Shown: positions 1 to 8,708 of the stretch, one piece after another
Layout of the letters: every line of letters starts with the position of its first letter
Numbering within the stretch: position 1 is the stretch's first letter
NCBI GenBank assembly: GCA_041675905.1
Contig: JBAYSX010000011.1
Location: 17,844 to 81,843 of the forward strand
Source: Sandaracinobacteroides sp041675905
Lineage (GTDB): Bacteria > Pseudomonadota > Alphaproteobacteria > Sphingomonadales > Sphingomonadaceae
Length of the DNA: 64,000 nt
Direction: 5' to 3'
The notes under the pieces: generated by a model
Told to the model about the DNA's origin: nothing
Seen by the model: the letters and a program-made list of their open reading frames with translations, nothing else
Databases searched by the model: none
Translations under genes and position numbers: made by a program

Positions 1-2
1 CT

Positions 3-47
3 GTCGAAATTCTGCGCGCCGGATGGCGCTTCGGGGCCACGCTCTAG
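3..47 (+). CDS. C-terminal end of an upstream gene (partial, uncertain)
   Basis: The first bases stay open in one forward frame and end at a TAG at 45-47, reading VEILRAGWRFGATL. The composition suits the tail of a coding region, but only 14 codons are visible and nothing identifies a family. It would converge on the FAD-linked oxidase that ends at 97. It could equally be chance. Confidence 0.25.
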   Translation, partial: VEILRAGWRFGATL

Positions 48-96
48 CGCGGCGTCGCGCCGACGACAACCTCTGGTGACGTGGCCGTCGAAAAGC

Positions 97-1500
97 TCAG
101 CCGAACAGCTTGCCGGGGTTCATGATGTTATCCGGGTCGAGCGCTGCCTTGATCGCGCGCATGGCTGCGAGCTTCCCCGGATCCCCGAGTCGCGCCAGTT
201 CCCGCGCCTTCAGTGTGCCAATGCCATGTTCCGCCGAGATCGAGCCATGGTGGGCGACAACCAGATCATCAGTCGCCAGGCGTGCGCGCGGCTGTTCGGC
301 GGCGAGCCATATGTGCGCGTCCGCGCCCGCGGGCGGGCGCAGATTAAGGTGGAGATTGCCATCTCCCAGATGGCCGAACGCGATGGGCCGGCTGCCGGGA
401 AATTCCGCTGCGAACATGGCCAGCGCCGCGCGCAGGAAAGCCGGCACGCCTTCCACCGGCACGGCGATGTCATTCTTGATCGCCGGGCCTTCGAGCCGCT
501 CCGCTTCCGGCACCGATTCGCGTAACTTCCACAAGGCTTCCCGTTGGGCGAGGCTATTGGCGACCACCACATCCTGCACCTCGCCGGCTTCCAGCGCGGT
601 CGCCAGCACGGCTTCCAACCTATGCTGAGGGGCTGCGGCTTCCACCAGCACATGGAAGGTGTGGGACCCGGCAAGCGGCATTTGTACTCCGGGGATAAAC
701 TCGCCGACCAGATCGAGCGCCGCCTGTTCCAGCAATTCGAAACTCTCGATGACTTCGCCCAGCGCCAGTCGCAGACGGCCGAGGAGTGCCAGCGCTGCGT
801 CGGCGCTGGCGACACCTGCCCACGCCGTCGTCAGCGTGGCGGGGCGGGGCGCGAGCTTCAGCGCCACCGCGGTCACGACCCCCAATGTTCCTTCTGCACC
901 AATCAGCAACTGCTTGATATCGTAGCCGCTATTGTCCTTGCGCAAAGGGGATAGCTGATCGAGCCGGTTGCCATCGGGGAGGACCGCTTCCAGCCCCAGC
1001 ACCAGCGCCCGCATGCTGCCATGCCGCAACACCTGCACGCCGCCGGCATTGGTCGAAACCAGGCCGCCAATGGTTGCACTGCCTTTGGACGCCAGCGATA
1101 GCGGAAAGACGCAATCCCTGGATTCCGCAGCCATATGCACGGCTTCCAATATCGCGCCCGCTTCCGTTACCATCGATAGCCCGTCGGGATCGATTGACCG
1201 GATGCGCGTCATGGCTTGCAGGGACAGCAGTGCGACAGGCCGGTCCCGGGATGCTGACGGGATGCCGCCACCAACAAGGCCGGTATTTCCGCCCTGCGGC
1301 ACCAGTGCAATGGCATGTTGCCGGGCCAGCCGGACGATCTGCTGCACCGTGGCGGTATCGCGTGGTTTTAACAATATGTCCGCATGACCGGAAATCTGCC
1401 CGCGCCAATCCACCAGATGTGGCGCAATCGCATCCGCGTGGGTGATGCAGACGCCGGATGGCAGCGCTGCCTGAAGCGCCGCGATTGCCGACGGGGCCAT
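97..1500 (-). CDS. FAD-binding oxidoreductase (GlcD / D-2-hydroxyacid dehydrogenase type)
   Basis: A 467-residue flavoprotein of the FAD-linked oxidase (VAO/PCMH) family. The N-terminal half is an FAD-binding type 4 domain with PQGGNTGLVGGG near residues 68-79. The C-terminal half is an FAD-oxidase C domain with FGHLGDGNLHLN and an HGSISAEHGIG stretch, ending in the usual NPGKLFG tail. Such enzymes oxidise D-2-hydroxyacids such as D-lactate, glycolate or D-2-hydroxyglutarate and pass electrons to a quinone, flavoprotein or cytochrome; the substrate cannot be told here. The ATG at 1500 lies 4 bases after the phaR stop and has an AGGG ribosome site inside the phaR end, so the two genes are probably co-transcribed. 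Confidence 0.85.
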   Translation of the reverse strand: MAPSAIAALQAALPSGVCITHADAIAPHLVDWRGQISGHADILLKPRDTATVQQIVRLARQHAIALVPQGGNTGLVGGGIPSASRDRPVALLSLQAMTRIRSIDPDGLSMVTEAGAILEAVHMAAESRDCVFPLSLASKGSATIGGLVSTNAGGVQVLRHGSMRALVLGLEAVLPDGNRLDQLSPLRKDNSGYDIKQLLIGAEGTLGVVTAVALKLAPRPATLTTAWAGVASADAALALLGRLRLALGEVIESFELLEQAALDLVGEFIPGVQMPLAGSHTFHVLVEAAAPQHRLEAVLATALEAGEVQDVVVANSLAQREALWKLRESVPEAERLEGPAIKNDIAVPVEGVPAFLRAALAMFAAEFPGSRPIAFGHLGDGNLHLNLRPPAGADAHIWLAAEQPRARLATDDLVVAHHGSISAEHGIGTLKARELARLGDPGKLAAMRAIKAALDPDNIMNPGKLFG

Positions 1501-1504
1501 CGCG

Positions 1505-2107
1505 CTACCCTTTGCTGATATTGTTGATTTGCGCCTGCAATGCGTCGAGTTGCGCTTTCAGCGCCTTCAGTTCTTCGCTGCTTTCGGCTGGCTTTTCCGG
1601 TTCCGGCTGCGGTTCGGCGGGGCGCATCGCAGCCAGCGGGCTGGATTTGGCCCAGATTTCCGCCGCCGCCTTCATCATCGCCATATTTTGCCGTGCCAGC
1701 GCCTCGAACGGGCTGTCGCTGCCGCCGGGGATAATGCCTTGCAGCGCCGCCCGGACCTGTTCCTGATTGCGGCGGAACGCCTCCATCGAGGCTTCGAGAT
1801 AATGCGGCACCATCGCCTGCATCTGATCGCCATACATGGAGATAATCTGCCGCAGGAAACTGACGGGCAACAAGGTCGTACCGCGTGTTTCCTCTTCCAT
1901 GATGATCTGGGTGAGTACGCTATGCGTGATATCTTCGCCGGATTTCGCGTCGATCACCTGGAATTCGCGCCCGGCGCGCGTCATCGCGGACAGATGATCA
2001 AGGGTGATATAGGAAGAGCTTTCCGTGTCATACAGGCGTCGATTGGCGTATTTCTTGATTATCACCATGGATTTTTTGCCATTCTCAGCGGAAGCCCTGG
2101 TAGACAT
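1505..2107 (-). CDS. phaR: polyhydroxyalkanoate synthesis repressor PhaR
   Basis: A cytoplasmic PHA-granule-binding transcriptional regulator of about 200 residues. The conserved N-terminal DNA-binding domain starts with KKYANRRLYD (residues 18-27) and runs through SSYITLDHLS. A PHB accumulation segment follows (TQIIMEEETRG), and the C-terminus ends in a short heptad-like coiled coil. The open frame extends upstream to 2362, but the ATG at 2107 fits the family start and has a good AGAGGGAAG ribosome site. In the family PhaR represses phasin and synthesis genes until a granule titrates it. Here it sits divergent to a PhaC-like synthase and a thiolase, which supports the assignment. Confidence 0.92.
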   Translation of the reverse strand: MSTRASAENGKKSMVIIKKYANRRLYDTESSSYITLDHLSAMTRAGREFQVIDAKSGEDITHSVLTQIIMEEETRGTTLLPVSFLRQIISMYGDQMQAMVPHYLEASMEAFRRNQEQVRAALQGIIPGGSDSPFEALARQNMAMMKAAAEIWAKSSPLAAMRPAEPQPEPEKPAESSEELKALKAQLDALQAQINNISKG

Positions 2108-2246
2108 ACGGAAACTTCCCTCTATCAATAACGCAAGTGCGAACAAGGCATAGAAGGAAGTTCCTAGCATGCGCATCACGCTGGAGCAATTCGGGAGCCT
2201 GCATAGCAGGGGCGTAATTTGATGCAGCGCACAAGAATTGGCGGCC

Positions 2247-3347
2247 ATGGCTGAGAGCAGTCTCCAGACGGGCGGGCCACGCGGAGAGTCCTTGTTGTCC
2301 GCGCAGCGCGGCCGGGGTCCGCATCCGCTCGGTCTGTTTCTGGCCATGGCGATCCGCCGCACCGCCGGTGATCGGGATCGACTGAAAGCCGTACTGCAGG
2401 GCGTGCGGCGCTATCAGGAAGCGCCGCTGCCAGCGGCCATGCCGGAATCGCCCGTTGTGGCGCGTCGCGGAACGGTCCATTTGAGGCGGGTTGCCGGGCC
2501 GGAAGATGGGCCGGTTGTGGTGGTCGTTCCCTCGCTTATCAACGCGGCGGTCGTACTCGATCTCGCGCCGGGGCGTTCGCTCGTCCGTTACCTGGCGGAG
2601 CAGGGCAATCGCGTGCTCATGATCGACTGGGGACCGCTGGGCCCCGGCGAACGGCGACTCGGGTTTGCCGGACTGGTGACGCAACGTCTTGTGCCGCTGA
2701 TCCGGACGCTTGATCGTCCGGCGCATTTACTGGGTTATTGCCTGGGGGGTACGCTGACGCTTGCTGCGGCACAGTGTTTGGGGAAGAGGGCGCGGTCGCT
2801 TGCGCTCCTCGCCGCGCCATGGCATTTTTCCGGCTATAGCAGCGAGGTTCGCACCCACGCGCTGGGCGTATGGGGCATGATCCGCCCCGTGGCGGAACGC
2901 CTGGGGGCCATGCCAGTATCATTACTTAATCCGCTGTTCTGGAGTCTCGGTGAAGACGCGGTCGTCAACAAATTCGAAAAACTGGCGGCGTATCCGGCGG
3001 ACGATCCGCATATTGGCTGGTTCGCCGCGGTTGAGGACTGGACGAACAGCGGTGCGCCGTTGAGCCGGGCCAGCGCGCGGGATCTGTTCCTGCGTGGTTA
3101 TGGCGCGGATTTGTTCGGCCAGGGGCGCTGGAAAGTTGGCGGCACCCTCATCCGCCCGGAAGATCTTTCCTGCCCGGTCGCCGATTTTGTTGCCCGCAAC
3201 GATCGGATCGTGCCACCTTCGGCCCGTATCCGCCTTGCTTCAGCCGACAAGTTCGAGGTCGGATCGGGCCATGTCGGCATGATCGTTGGCCGGGACGCGC
3301 CGCAAACCCTGTGGCAGCCGCTTTCCAACTGGTTCGCCAGCAGGTAG
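2247..3347 (+). CDS. PHA synthase-like alpha/beta hydrolase (class III PhaC size)
   Basis: A 366-residue alpha/beta-hydrolase fold protein resembling the short PHA synthases. The lipase-like box GYCLGGT places the catalytic cysteine at about residue 165. The remaining triad candidates are Asp319 (VARNDRIVPP) and His342 (GSGHVGMIVG), the usual PhaC C-terminal signature. Length matches class III PhaC (about 355) rather than class I (about 590); class III enzymes need a PhaE partner, and none is visible nearby. The ATG at 2247 is preferred to an in-frame TTG at 2238, though neither has a clear ribosome site. It is divergent from phaR and lies upstream of the thiolase. A non-polymerising hydrolase remains possible. 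Confidence 0.75.
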   Translation: MAESSLQTGGPRGESLLSAQRGRGPHPLGLFLAMAIRRTAGDRDRLKAVLQGVRRYQEAPLPAAMPESPVVARRGTVHLRRVAGPEDGPVVVVVPSLINAAVVLDLAPGRSLVRYLAEQGNRVLMIDWGPLGPGERRLGFAGLVTQRLVPLIRTLDRPAHLLGYCLGGTLTLAAAQCLGKRARSLALLAAPWHFSGYSSEVRTHALGVWGMIRPVAERLGAMPVSLLNPLFWSLGEDAVVNKFEKLAAYPADDPHIGWFAAVEDWTNSGAPLSRASARDLFLRGYGADLFGQGRWKVGGTLIRPEDLSCPVADFVARNDRIVPPSARIRLASADKFEVGSGHVGMIVGRDAPQTLWQPLSNWFASR

Positions 3348-3394
3348 GGGTCAGGGAAAGCCGGATTATTGAAACACAAGAGGAGACGTTCGCA

Positions 3395-4567
3395 ATGCCC
3401 GATGTCGTAATCACCGCGGCCCGCCGTACCCCTGTCGGCAGCTTCCTCGGCAGCTTCGTCAATACCCCCGCCCACGAACTTGGCGCGGTCGCCATCAAGG
3501 CGGCGCTGGAGGATTCCGGCGTTGCGCCGGAAGAGGTGGGCGAAGTAATCCTTGGTCAGGTGCTGACCGCCGCCCAGGGGCAAAATCCGGCGCGCCAGGC
3601 GTCGAAGGCTGCCGGCATTCCCGATGAAATCACCGCCTTTGGCGTCAACCAGTTGTGCGGTTCCGGACTGCGGAGCGTGGCGCTCGGCTTCCAGGCCATT
3701 CGTAATGGTGACGCGCAAATCATCGTCGCCGGCGGCCAGGAAAGCATGTCGCTTGCTCCGCACGCGCAATATTTACGTTCGGGCGTGAAAATGGGCTCCT
3801 TCGAACTGGTGGACACCATGCTGAAGGATGGCCTGACGGACATTTTCCACGGTTATCATATGGGCGTCACCGCCGAGAATGTCGCCGAGCGTTATCAACT
3901 CACCCGCGAGGCGCAGGACCGGTTCGCCGTCACGTCGCAAAACAAGGCAGAGGCCGCGCGCGACGCAGGGCGTTTCAAGGCGGAAATTGCCGCCGTTACG
4001 CTGAAAACCCGCAAGGGCGAAACGGTCGTGGATACGGATGAATATATCCGTAACGGCGCAACGCTGGAAGCGATGGCCGGTTTGCGCCCCGCCTTCAAAA
4101 AGGACGGCACCGTTACCGCGGGCAACGCATCGGGTATCAATGACGGCGCGGCGGCCATCGTGCTGATGTCGGCGGAAGAGGCGGCACGCCGCAATGCGCC
4201 GGTTTTGGCCACGATCAAGAGCTGGGCGACGGTCGGCGTCGATCCGGCCTATATGGGTATTGGCCCGATCCCGGCATCGCAAAAGGCGCTGGAGCGCGCC
4301 GGCTGGACTGTCGCCGATCTCGACCTGATCGAGGCGAATGAAGCCTTTGCCGCCCAGTCGCTTGCCGTCGGTCAGGAACTGGGTTTCGATCCGGAAAAGC
4401 TCAACGTCAACGGCGGGGCCATCGCCCTCGGTCATCCCATCGGGGCATCGGGCGGTCGTGTGCTGGCGACGCTGCTGCATGAAATGGTCCGCCGCGATGC
4501 GAAGAAGGGTCTGGCCACCCTGTGCATCGGCGGTGGCATGGGTATTGCCCTGACGGTTGAGCGTTAA
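3395..4567 (+). CDS. acetyl-CoA C-acetyltransferase (PhaA/AtoB thiolase)
   Basis: A 390-residue biosynthetic-type thiolase that condenses two acetyl-CoA to acetoacetyl-CoA, the first step of PHB synthesis, or runs in reverse in fatty acid use. The acyl-enzyme cysteine is Cys88 (NQLCGSGLRS). The second active-site loop is ALGHPIGASGGR (His347), and the third is CIGGGMG (Cys377), so all three thiolase signatures are intact. The ATG at 3395 has an AGGAGA ribosome site 8-9 bases upstream; the frame is open further upstream but that part is not thiolase-like. It lies 47 bases after the PhaC-like gene on the same strand. Confidence 0.95.
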   Translation: MPDVVITAARRTPVGSFLGSFVNTPAHELGAVAIKAALEDSGVAPEEVGEVILGQVLTAAQGQNPARQASKAAGIPDEITAFGVNQLCGSGLRSVALGFQAIRNGDAQIIVAGGQESMSLAPHAQYLRSGVKMGSFELVDTMLKDGLTDIFHGYHMGVTAENVAERYQLTREAQDRFAVTSQNKAEAARDAGRFKAEIAAVTLKTRKGETVVDTDEYIRNGATLEAMAGLRPAFKKDGTVTAGNASGINDGAAAIVLMSAEEAARRNAPVLATIKSWATVGVDPAYMGIGPIPASQKALERAGWTVADLDLIEANEAFAAQSLAVGQELGFDPEKLNVNGGAIALGHPIGASGGRVLATLLHEMVRRDAKKGLATLCIGGGMGIALTVER

Positions 4568-4583
4568 GGGCAGCCCGCCACAA

Positions 4584-5171
4584 ATGACGGCAGGCGAAGC
4601 AACTTCGGCGGGAATCGGTCACGCGGCCGCTTCCCGCCTGCGCCCGCAGCATCCGGGCGAGGGCGAAACGATTCTGTGGCAGGGTGTCGCCCGATCCGCG
4701 CGGCTGCGCCTGCTGGAGTTTGTCAGCTTCGCCCTGCTGCTTGGACTGTTGAGCTGGCTGGCGCTTGCGCTGGTCGGTCCGCATCTTGGCGGGTCGGAGT
4801 TCGCCGGCACGCCCGATGCCCCCAGCGCCGTGCCGATGATTTTGGGCATGACGCTCGGCATGTTGCTGATTATCGCCTTGCCGGTGTGGCTGCGTGCCAG
4901 CGCGCGCGGTCGCGCCGCCTATATGCTCACCAATCGCCGCGCGCTGATCTGGCTGGGCAATCGCGTTGTCGGCGAAGCGATCCTGTTTGGCAGCCGTGTG
5001 CGGGTCGTGGAAGATACGGTGGAGTTCGCGGCATCCAATGTCTGGCTGGATTGGCGGTTGCGCGATCAGGGACCGGATTGCATCCGCTTCGAACATATTT
5101 CTGACGCCGAAGATGTGGCGAATCTCGCCGAAGCACAAGGCGCCCGGCGCGTTCCCGGCACACCCGAATAG
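4584..5171 (+). CDS. membrane protein with PH-like domain, function unknown
   Basis: A 195-residue protein with two hydrophobic segments at about residues 42-64 and 83-103, followed by a soluble C-terminal part containing AYMLTNRRALIW. The latter looks like the start of a bacterial PH-like (bPH2/YdbS-type) domain: membrane anchor, then Y-x-L-T-N-x-R. It starts 16 bases after the thiolase stop and may share its transcript. The frame also allows a TTG start at 4557 overlapping the thiolase, but the ATG is preferred. No catalytic motif is visible. Confidence 0.65.
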   Translation: MTAGEATSAGIGHAAASRLRPQHPGEGETILWQGVARSARLRLLEFVSFALLLGLLSWLALALVGPHLGGSEFAGTPDAPSAVPMILGMTLGMLLIIALPVWLRASARGRAAYMLTNRRALIWLGNRVVGEAILFGSRVRVVEDTVEFAASNVWLDWRLRDQGPDCIRFEHISDAEDVANLAEAQGARRVPGTPE

Positions 5172-5392
5172 CGGGCCTTTTCCCCCGACCCCTTTTCAAC
5201 GCCCGGCATGTCCCTTATATAGCGCGTTGAAATGCACGTGATTCTCTCTCTTCCGGCTTATCGACGCGGCTGACCGCCGCGGGCGCTTCGCGCATCGCGG
5301 CGGGCGGGTGGCTGGCGGCCATCCAACGGGTTTGACCCCCAGAACCACCCAAAACCAGATGCGATATTGCCGCCTGCTGCCGGAGATGATGA

Positions 5393-5905
5393 ATGGAATT
5401 TCTGCCCCTTGCCCCCGCCGACGACCCGGAAGTCGATGCGCTGTGCGACATGTGCTTCGGCCCCGCCCGGCACCAGCGCACTGCATCCATACTGCGGCAG
5501 GGCGCACAAAGGCTGGAGAGCGCCAGCTTCATTGTGCGGCGCGAAGGTCAACTGATCGGGGCTGTGCAATGCCATATGCTCCTGTGGCGGCGGGCAGACG
5601 GGCTGGCGCGGGATATGGTGTTGCTGGGGCCGCTGGTCAGCCATCCGGACTGGCGGGATTGCGGTATTGGTGGTGGCCTGATGAACCGGGCGCTGGCCGC
5701 GATTGATGCCGCCGGCTTGCCGGTCATGCTGGTTGGCGATTTGTCCTATTATGGCCGCTGGGGCTTTTCGGCGGAGGCCACCGGCCAGTGGCAACTTCCC
5801 GGCCCGGTGGATCGGGCGCGGCTGCTGCTGCGCGCGCAACATCCGCGAAGCTGGCAGGCGGCGGCCCATTTTCGCGATCCGCTGACGGATTGCCGCGCCG
5901 CTTGA
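5393..5905 (+). CDS. GNAT family N-acetyltransferase
   Basis: A 170-residue protein of the Gcn5-related acetyltransferase fold, close in layout to YhbS-type members. The acetyl-CoA site is formed by LLGPLVSHPDWRDCGIGGGLM, where the usual R/Q-x-x-G-x-G/A pattern is present as RDCGIGGGL. The later GDLSYYGRWGF segment is typical of the YhbS-like group. The acceptor is unknown. The ATG at 5393 follows GGAGATGATG. About 220 bases separate it from the upstream membrane protein; they hold a possible promoter but no gene. Confidence 0.82.
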   Translation: MEFLPLAPADDPEVDALCDMCFGPARHQRTASILRQGAQRLESASFIVRREGQLIGAVQCHMLLWRRADGLARDMVLLGPLVSHPDWRDCGIGGGLMNRALAAIDAAGLPVMLVGDLSYYGRWGFSAEATGQWQLPGPVDRARLLLRAQHPRSWQAAAHFRDPLTDCRAA

Positions 5906-5937
5906 GCGGATCGGCAAATGGCCCTACATCCAGGGGC

Positions 5938-6528
5938 ATGGCCGAACCCATTGTCCCGCCCCCCATAGATATTGCACATGCGTCGCTGGCGGAAATTGCC
6001 GCGGCGGTCGCGGCGAAGCGGCTGCCGCCGGTAGAGCAATGGAATCCGGAGCATTGCGGCGATATCGATATGCGGATTGCCGCCGATGGCACCTGGTTTC
6101 ATGCGGGGTCGCCCATTGGCCGCCCGGCAATGGTGCGGCTGTTTTCCACCATTTTGCGGCGCGAGCCCGATGGCTCCTATGTGCTGGTGACGCCGGTTGA
6201 GAAGCTCAACATCATGGTGGAGGATGCACCGTTCGTTGCGGTGGAACTGACCTCGGAGGGGGCAGGGAAGGCGCGTAATCTCGCCTTTCGCCTGAACACC
6301 GATGAAGTGGTGATTGCCGGTCCCGACCATCCGTTGCGCGTCGAAACCGCCCCCGATGGCAATCCGCGCCCTTACCTCCATGTGCGCGGAAAGGTGGGCA
6401 ATGGCCTGGAAGCGCTGCTCAACCGCCCGGTTTTCTACGAACTTGCGGAGCTGGCGCTGGCCGAAACCCCACCCGATGACCGGCCTGGCCTGTGGAGCGG
6501 AGGCGCTTTCTTTGCCTTCGCTGACTGA
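5938..6528 (+). CDS. DUF1285 domain-containing protein
   Basis: A 196-residue cytosolic protein with the features of DUF1285: an early PPVEQWNPEHCGDIDMRI segment, then W-F-H-x-G-S-P-I-x-R at about residues 60-70, and a VTPVEKLNIMVEDAPF core. The family is common in alphaproteobacteria and has no settled biochemical role. It begins 32 bases after the GNAT gene, and the ATG at 5938 has AGGGG just upstream. It overlaps the start of the next gene by 53 bases, giving a tight GNAT / DUF1285 / Nudix / CCA-transferase operon. In this clade DUF1285 genes often sit beside the Nudix and CCA genes. Confidence 0.85.
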   Translation: MAEPIVPPPIDIAHASLAEIAAAVAAKRLPPVEQWNPEHCGDIDMRIAADGTWFHAGSPIGRPAMVRLFSTILRREPDGSYVLVTPVEKLNIMVEDAPFVAVELTSEGAGKARNLAFRLNTDEVVIAGPDHPLRVETAPDGNPRPYLHVRGKVGNGLEALLNRPVFYELAELALAETPPDDRPGLWSGGAFFAFAD

Positions 6529-7108
6529 GCAGTTGCGCGCATGTTTGCGTGCGCCGGCGCCTGCACACATTCATGCGGGCGACATTACCGTTGGCGTGCC
6601 CACACACCTGGAAAGCGGCCCCACCATTCCGGCAGCGGTGCTGATTCCCATCGTCCGCCGCCCGGATCCGGCGGTACTGTTGACAACCCGCACGGCGCAT
6701 TTGCGTAATCATGCGGGGCAGGTAGCGTTCCCGGGCGGGCGTATTGATCCGACCGATGCAGACGCCGCCGCTGCGGCACTACGGGAAGCGGAGGAAGAAA
6801 TCGGCCTCGCCACCAGCGATGTCGAAATCATCGGGCAGACCGATTCCTATCGCACCGGCACCGGCTTCCGGATTGCGCCCGTGGTCGGATTGATTCCCCC
6901 GGATTTACCACTGGTTCCTTCTCCGCACGAAGTCGCCAACATCTTCGAGGTGCCGATGGATTTCCTGCTCGATCCGGCCAATTACCGTTTGCGGGAAATG
7001 ATGTGGCAGGGTCGAAAGCGCCACTATTATGAAATGGACTTCGACGGTCACCACATCTGGGGCGCGACCGCCGGGATGCTGGTCAACCTGGCGCATCGGC
7101 TGGCATGA
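6476..7108 (+). CDS. Nudix hydrolase (CoA pyrophosphatase-like)
   Basis: A 210-residue Nudix hydrolase. The Nudix box begins GGRIDPTDADAA and ends LREAEEEIGL, matching G-x5-E-x7-R-E-x-x-E-E-x-G-U with the metal-binding glutamates intact. The upstream NHAGQVAFPGGR stretch is the CoA-pyrophosphatase (NudL/UPF0035) signature, so CoA or acyl-CoA cleavage is the best guess. The ATG at 6476 overlaps the DUF1285 gene. An in-frame TTG at 6512 just after AGGCG is an alternative and would shorten the protein by 12 residues. It overlaps the CCA-transferase start as ATGA. Confidence 0.88.
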   Translation: MTGLACGAEALSLPSLTEQLRACLRAPAPAHIHAGDITVGVPTHLESGPTIPAAVLIPIVRRPDPAVLLTTRTAHLRNHAGQVAFPGGRIDPTDADAAAAALREAEEEIGLATSDVEIIGQTDSYRTGTGFRIAPVVGLIPPDLPLVPSPHEVANIFEVPMDFLLDPANYRLREMMWQGRKRHYYEMDFDGHHIWGATAGMLVNLAHRLA

Positions 7109-8304
7109 ATCCCCCCCGCACCCTGTCGGTGGATCACTGGATGGCGCGACCGGGCGTCCCGGCATTGTTGTCGACGCTGGATGCGGAAGATGGCGCAACG
7201 CGTCTTGTCGGCGGCGCGGTGCGGGACTGGCTGCTCGGTCTGGATGTGGCGGACGTCGATTTCGCGACGAGGCTGGCTCCCGAAGAGGTGCTGGAGCGGC
7301 TGGAGAAAGCCCGCATCAAGGCTATCCCGACGGGCATTCGCCATGGCACCATTACCGCCGTTACCCATGGCGCACCCTATGAAATAACGACATTGCGCCA
7401 CGATGTCGAAACCTTTGGCCGCCATGCGAATGTGGCGTTCACCAACGATTGGCGCGCGGATGCCGCCCGCCGTGATTTCACCATCAATGCCCTGTATGCT
7501 GATCCACTGACAGGCGAACTCTATGACTGGTTTGGCGGTCACGAAGATCTGGCGACCCGCACCGTCCGTTTCATTGGGGAGCCGTTGCAACGCATTGCTG
7601 AAGATCATTTGCGTATATTACGGTTTTTCCGCTTCTCCGCCCGTTTCGGTACGGGGCTGGAGCCGGAAGGATTTGCCGCATGTGTGGCGCGCGCCGCCGA
7701 TCTGATGGCGCTGTCGCGGGAGCGTATTCGCGAGGAATTGCGGCGGTTGCTGGCGCTGCCTGCTCCTGTGGCCACGGTCCGCGCTATGGTGGAATATGGG
7801 ATTTTGCGCCCTGTTTTGCCCGAAATCACGTTGGAAGGCGTCGATCGCATGGCGGCGACCATTGCCGCCGAAGCCGCCGCCGGGGCGCGTGGCGATGCAT
7901 TGCGCCGGTTGGCCGCGCTTGTCCCTGGTGAAAGCGCCGACGCCATCGCCGTGCGGCTGAAATTATCCAATGCCGATCGCGCCCGCCTGGTTGCGGCGAC
8001 CGGCCCGGGCGAGCGCCCGGACGACATGCGTGTGCTGGCGTATCGCATCGGCGCGCCTGCGGCATTCGACCGGATGCTGATTTCCGGCGATTCTCGTGCC
8101 GGGCAATGGCGTGGTCCGTTCGCCAACTGGCAGCGACCGCGCATGCCATTAACGGGCAAGGATATTATCGCGATGGGCGTGCCGCCCGGCCCGGAGGTAT
8201 CGAAACTTCTGGCTGAAATCGAGAATTGCTGGCTGGCCGCCGGGCTTCCGGCTGACCGTGAGCGCACCGCTGCGCTGGCCCGCAAAGTATTGGGGCGACG
8301 CTGA
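7105..8304 (+). CDS. CCA tRNA nucleotidyltransferase
   Basis: A 399-residue class II nucleotidyltransferase that adds or repairs the 3'-CCA of tRNAs. The N-terminal head has LVGGAVRDWLLG (residues 34-45) and the catalytic DVDFAT (Asp50 and Asp52). Next come the RRDFTINAL motif and the RILRFFRFSARFG segment that reads the nucleotides. The C-terminal half is the helical neck/body. Length fits the family. It is the last gene of the operon and overlaps the Nudix gene by 4 bases (ATGA). The sequence after its stop at 8304 turns sharply AT-rich. Confidence 0.95.
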   Translation: MNPPRTLSVDHWMARPGVPALLSTLDAEDGATRLVGGAVRDWLLGLDVADVDFATRLAPEEVLERLEKARIKAIPTGIRHGTITAVTHGAPYEITTLRHDVETFGRHANVAFTNDWRADAARRDFTINALYADPLTGELYDWFGGHEDLATRTVRFIGEPLQRIAEDHLRILRFFRFSARFGTGLEPEGFAACVARAADLMALSRERIREELRRLLALPAPVATVRAMVEYGILRPVLPEITLEGVDRMAATIAAEAAAGARGDALRRLAALVPGESADAIAVRLKLSNADRARLVAATGPGERPDDMRVLAYRIGAPAAFDRMLISGDSRAGQWRGPFANWQRPRMPLTGKDIIAMGVPPGPEVSKLLAEIENCWLAAGLPADRERTAALARKVLGRR

Positions 8305-8560
8305 TATTTAATCAATGTTATCTTATGTTAACAATAGTTAATATATTCTTCTAATTAACAAGAATTAACGATGTAGAATTGTGTTGGAAGAATTGTAAAT
8401 AAATATTACACGTTAGTATTTGGTAATATATACATAAATTAACCTTGATGACTACAAGGTTTCCGTTGATGCGGTGGCCATGGATCGCCCCGGATATGAT
8501 TAAAACAGGATATTTCCGGAAGTTGTTGTTGCAACGCAACAATCCCTGGCATCGGTCTTG

Positions 8561-8576
8561 ATTGCCGATCGGCAAT
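8561..8576. promoter_or_regulatory. 16-base perfect palindrome upstream of the sigma-54 promoter
   Basis: ATTGCCGATCGGCAAT is a perfect inverted repeat centred about 36 bases upstream of the -24 GG of the sigma-54 promoter and roughly 60 bases upstream of the predicted transcription start. It could be an operator or an activator site for the PEP-CTERM gene. No known regulator is assigned. Confidence 0.45.
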
Positions 8577-8603
8577 TCATCATGAAAAATCGTCAGGGCT
8601 GAT

Positions 8604-8619
8604 TGGCACATAAATTGCT
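8604..8619 (+). promoter_or_regulatory. predicted sigma-54 (RpoN) promoter of the PEP-CTERM gene
   Basis: TGGCACA-TAAA-TTGCT matches the sigma-54 consensus TGGCACG-N4-TTGCW with correct -24 GG to -12 GC spacing. The predicted start is near 8630, leaving an untranslated leader of about 79 bases before the ATG at 8709. Confidence 0.7.
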
Positions 8620-8708
8620 GCTCTAATGTTGCCCGGCCAGGCTGGTTCGGGTCTTCGTCTGCCTCTTGCGGGCGGAGTTCGCCAATCTTTCGCAAGGATT
8701 GAATTCCC

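Larger units (their letters stand above)
8305..8708. other. AT-rich intergenic regulatory region
   Basis: About 400 bases with no credible gene. The first 150 are strikingly AT-rich compared with the rest of the window and full of TTAAC/TTAAT repeats. A short hairpin TTGTTGC-AAC-GCAACAA lies at 8526-8542, a 16-base perfect palindrome at 8561-8576, and a sigma-54 promoter at 8604-8619. The open frames here are antisense or very short and show no coding character. Confidence 0.6.
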
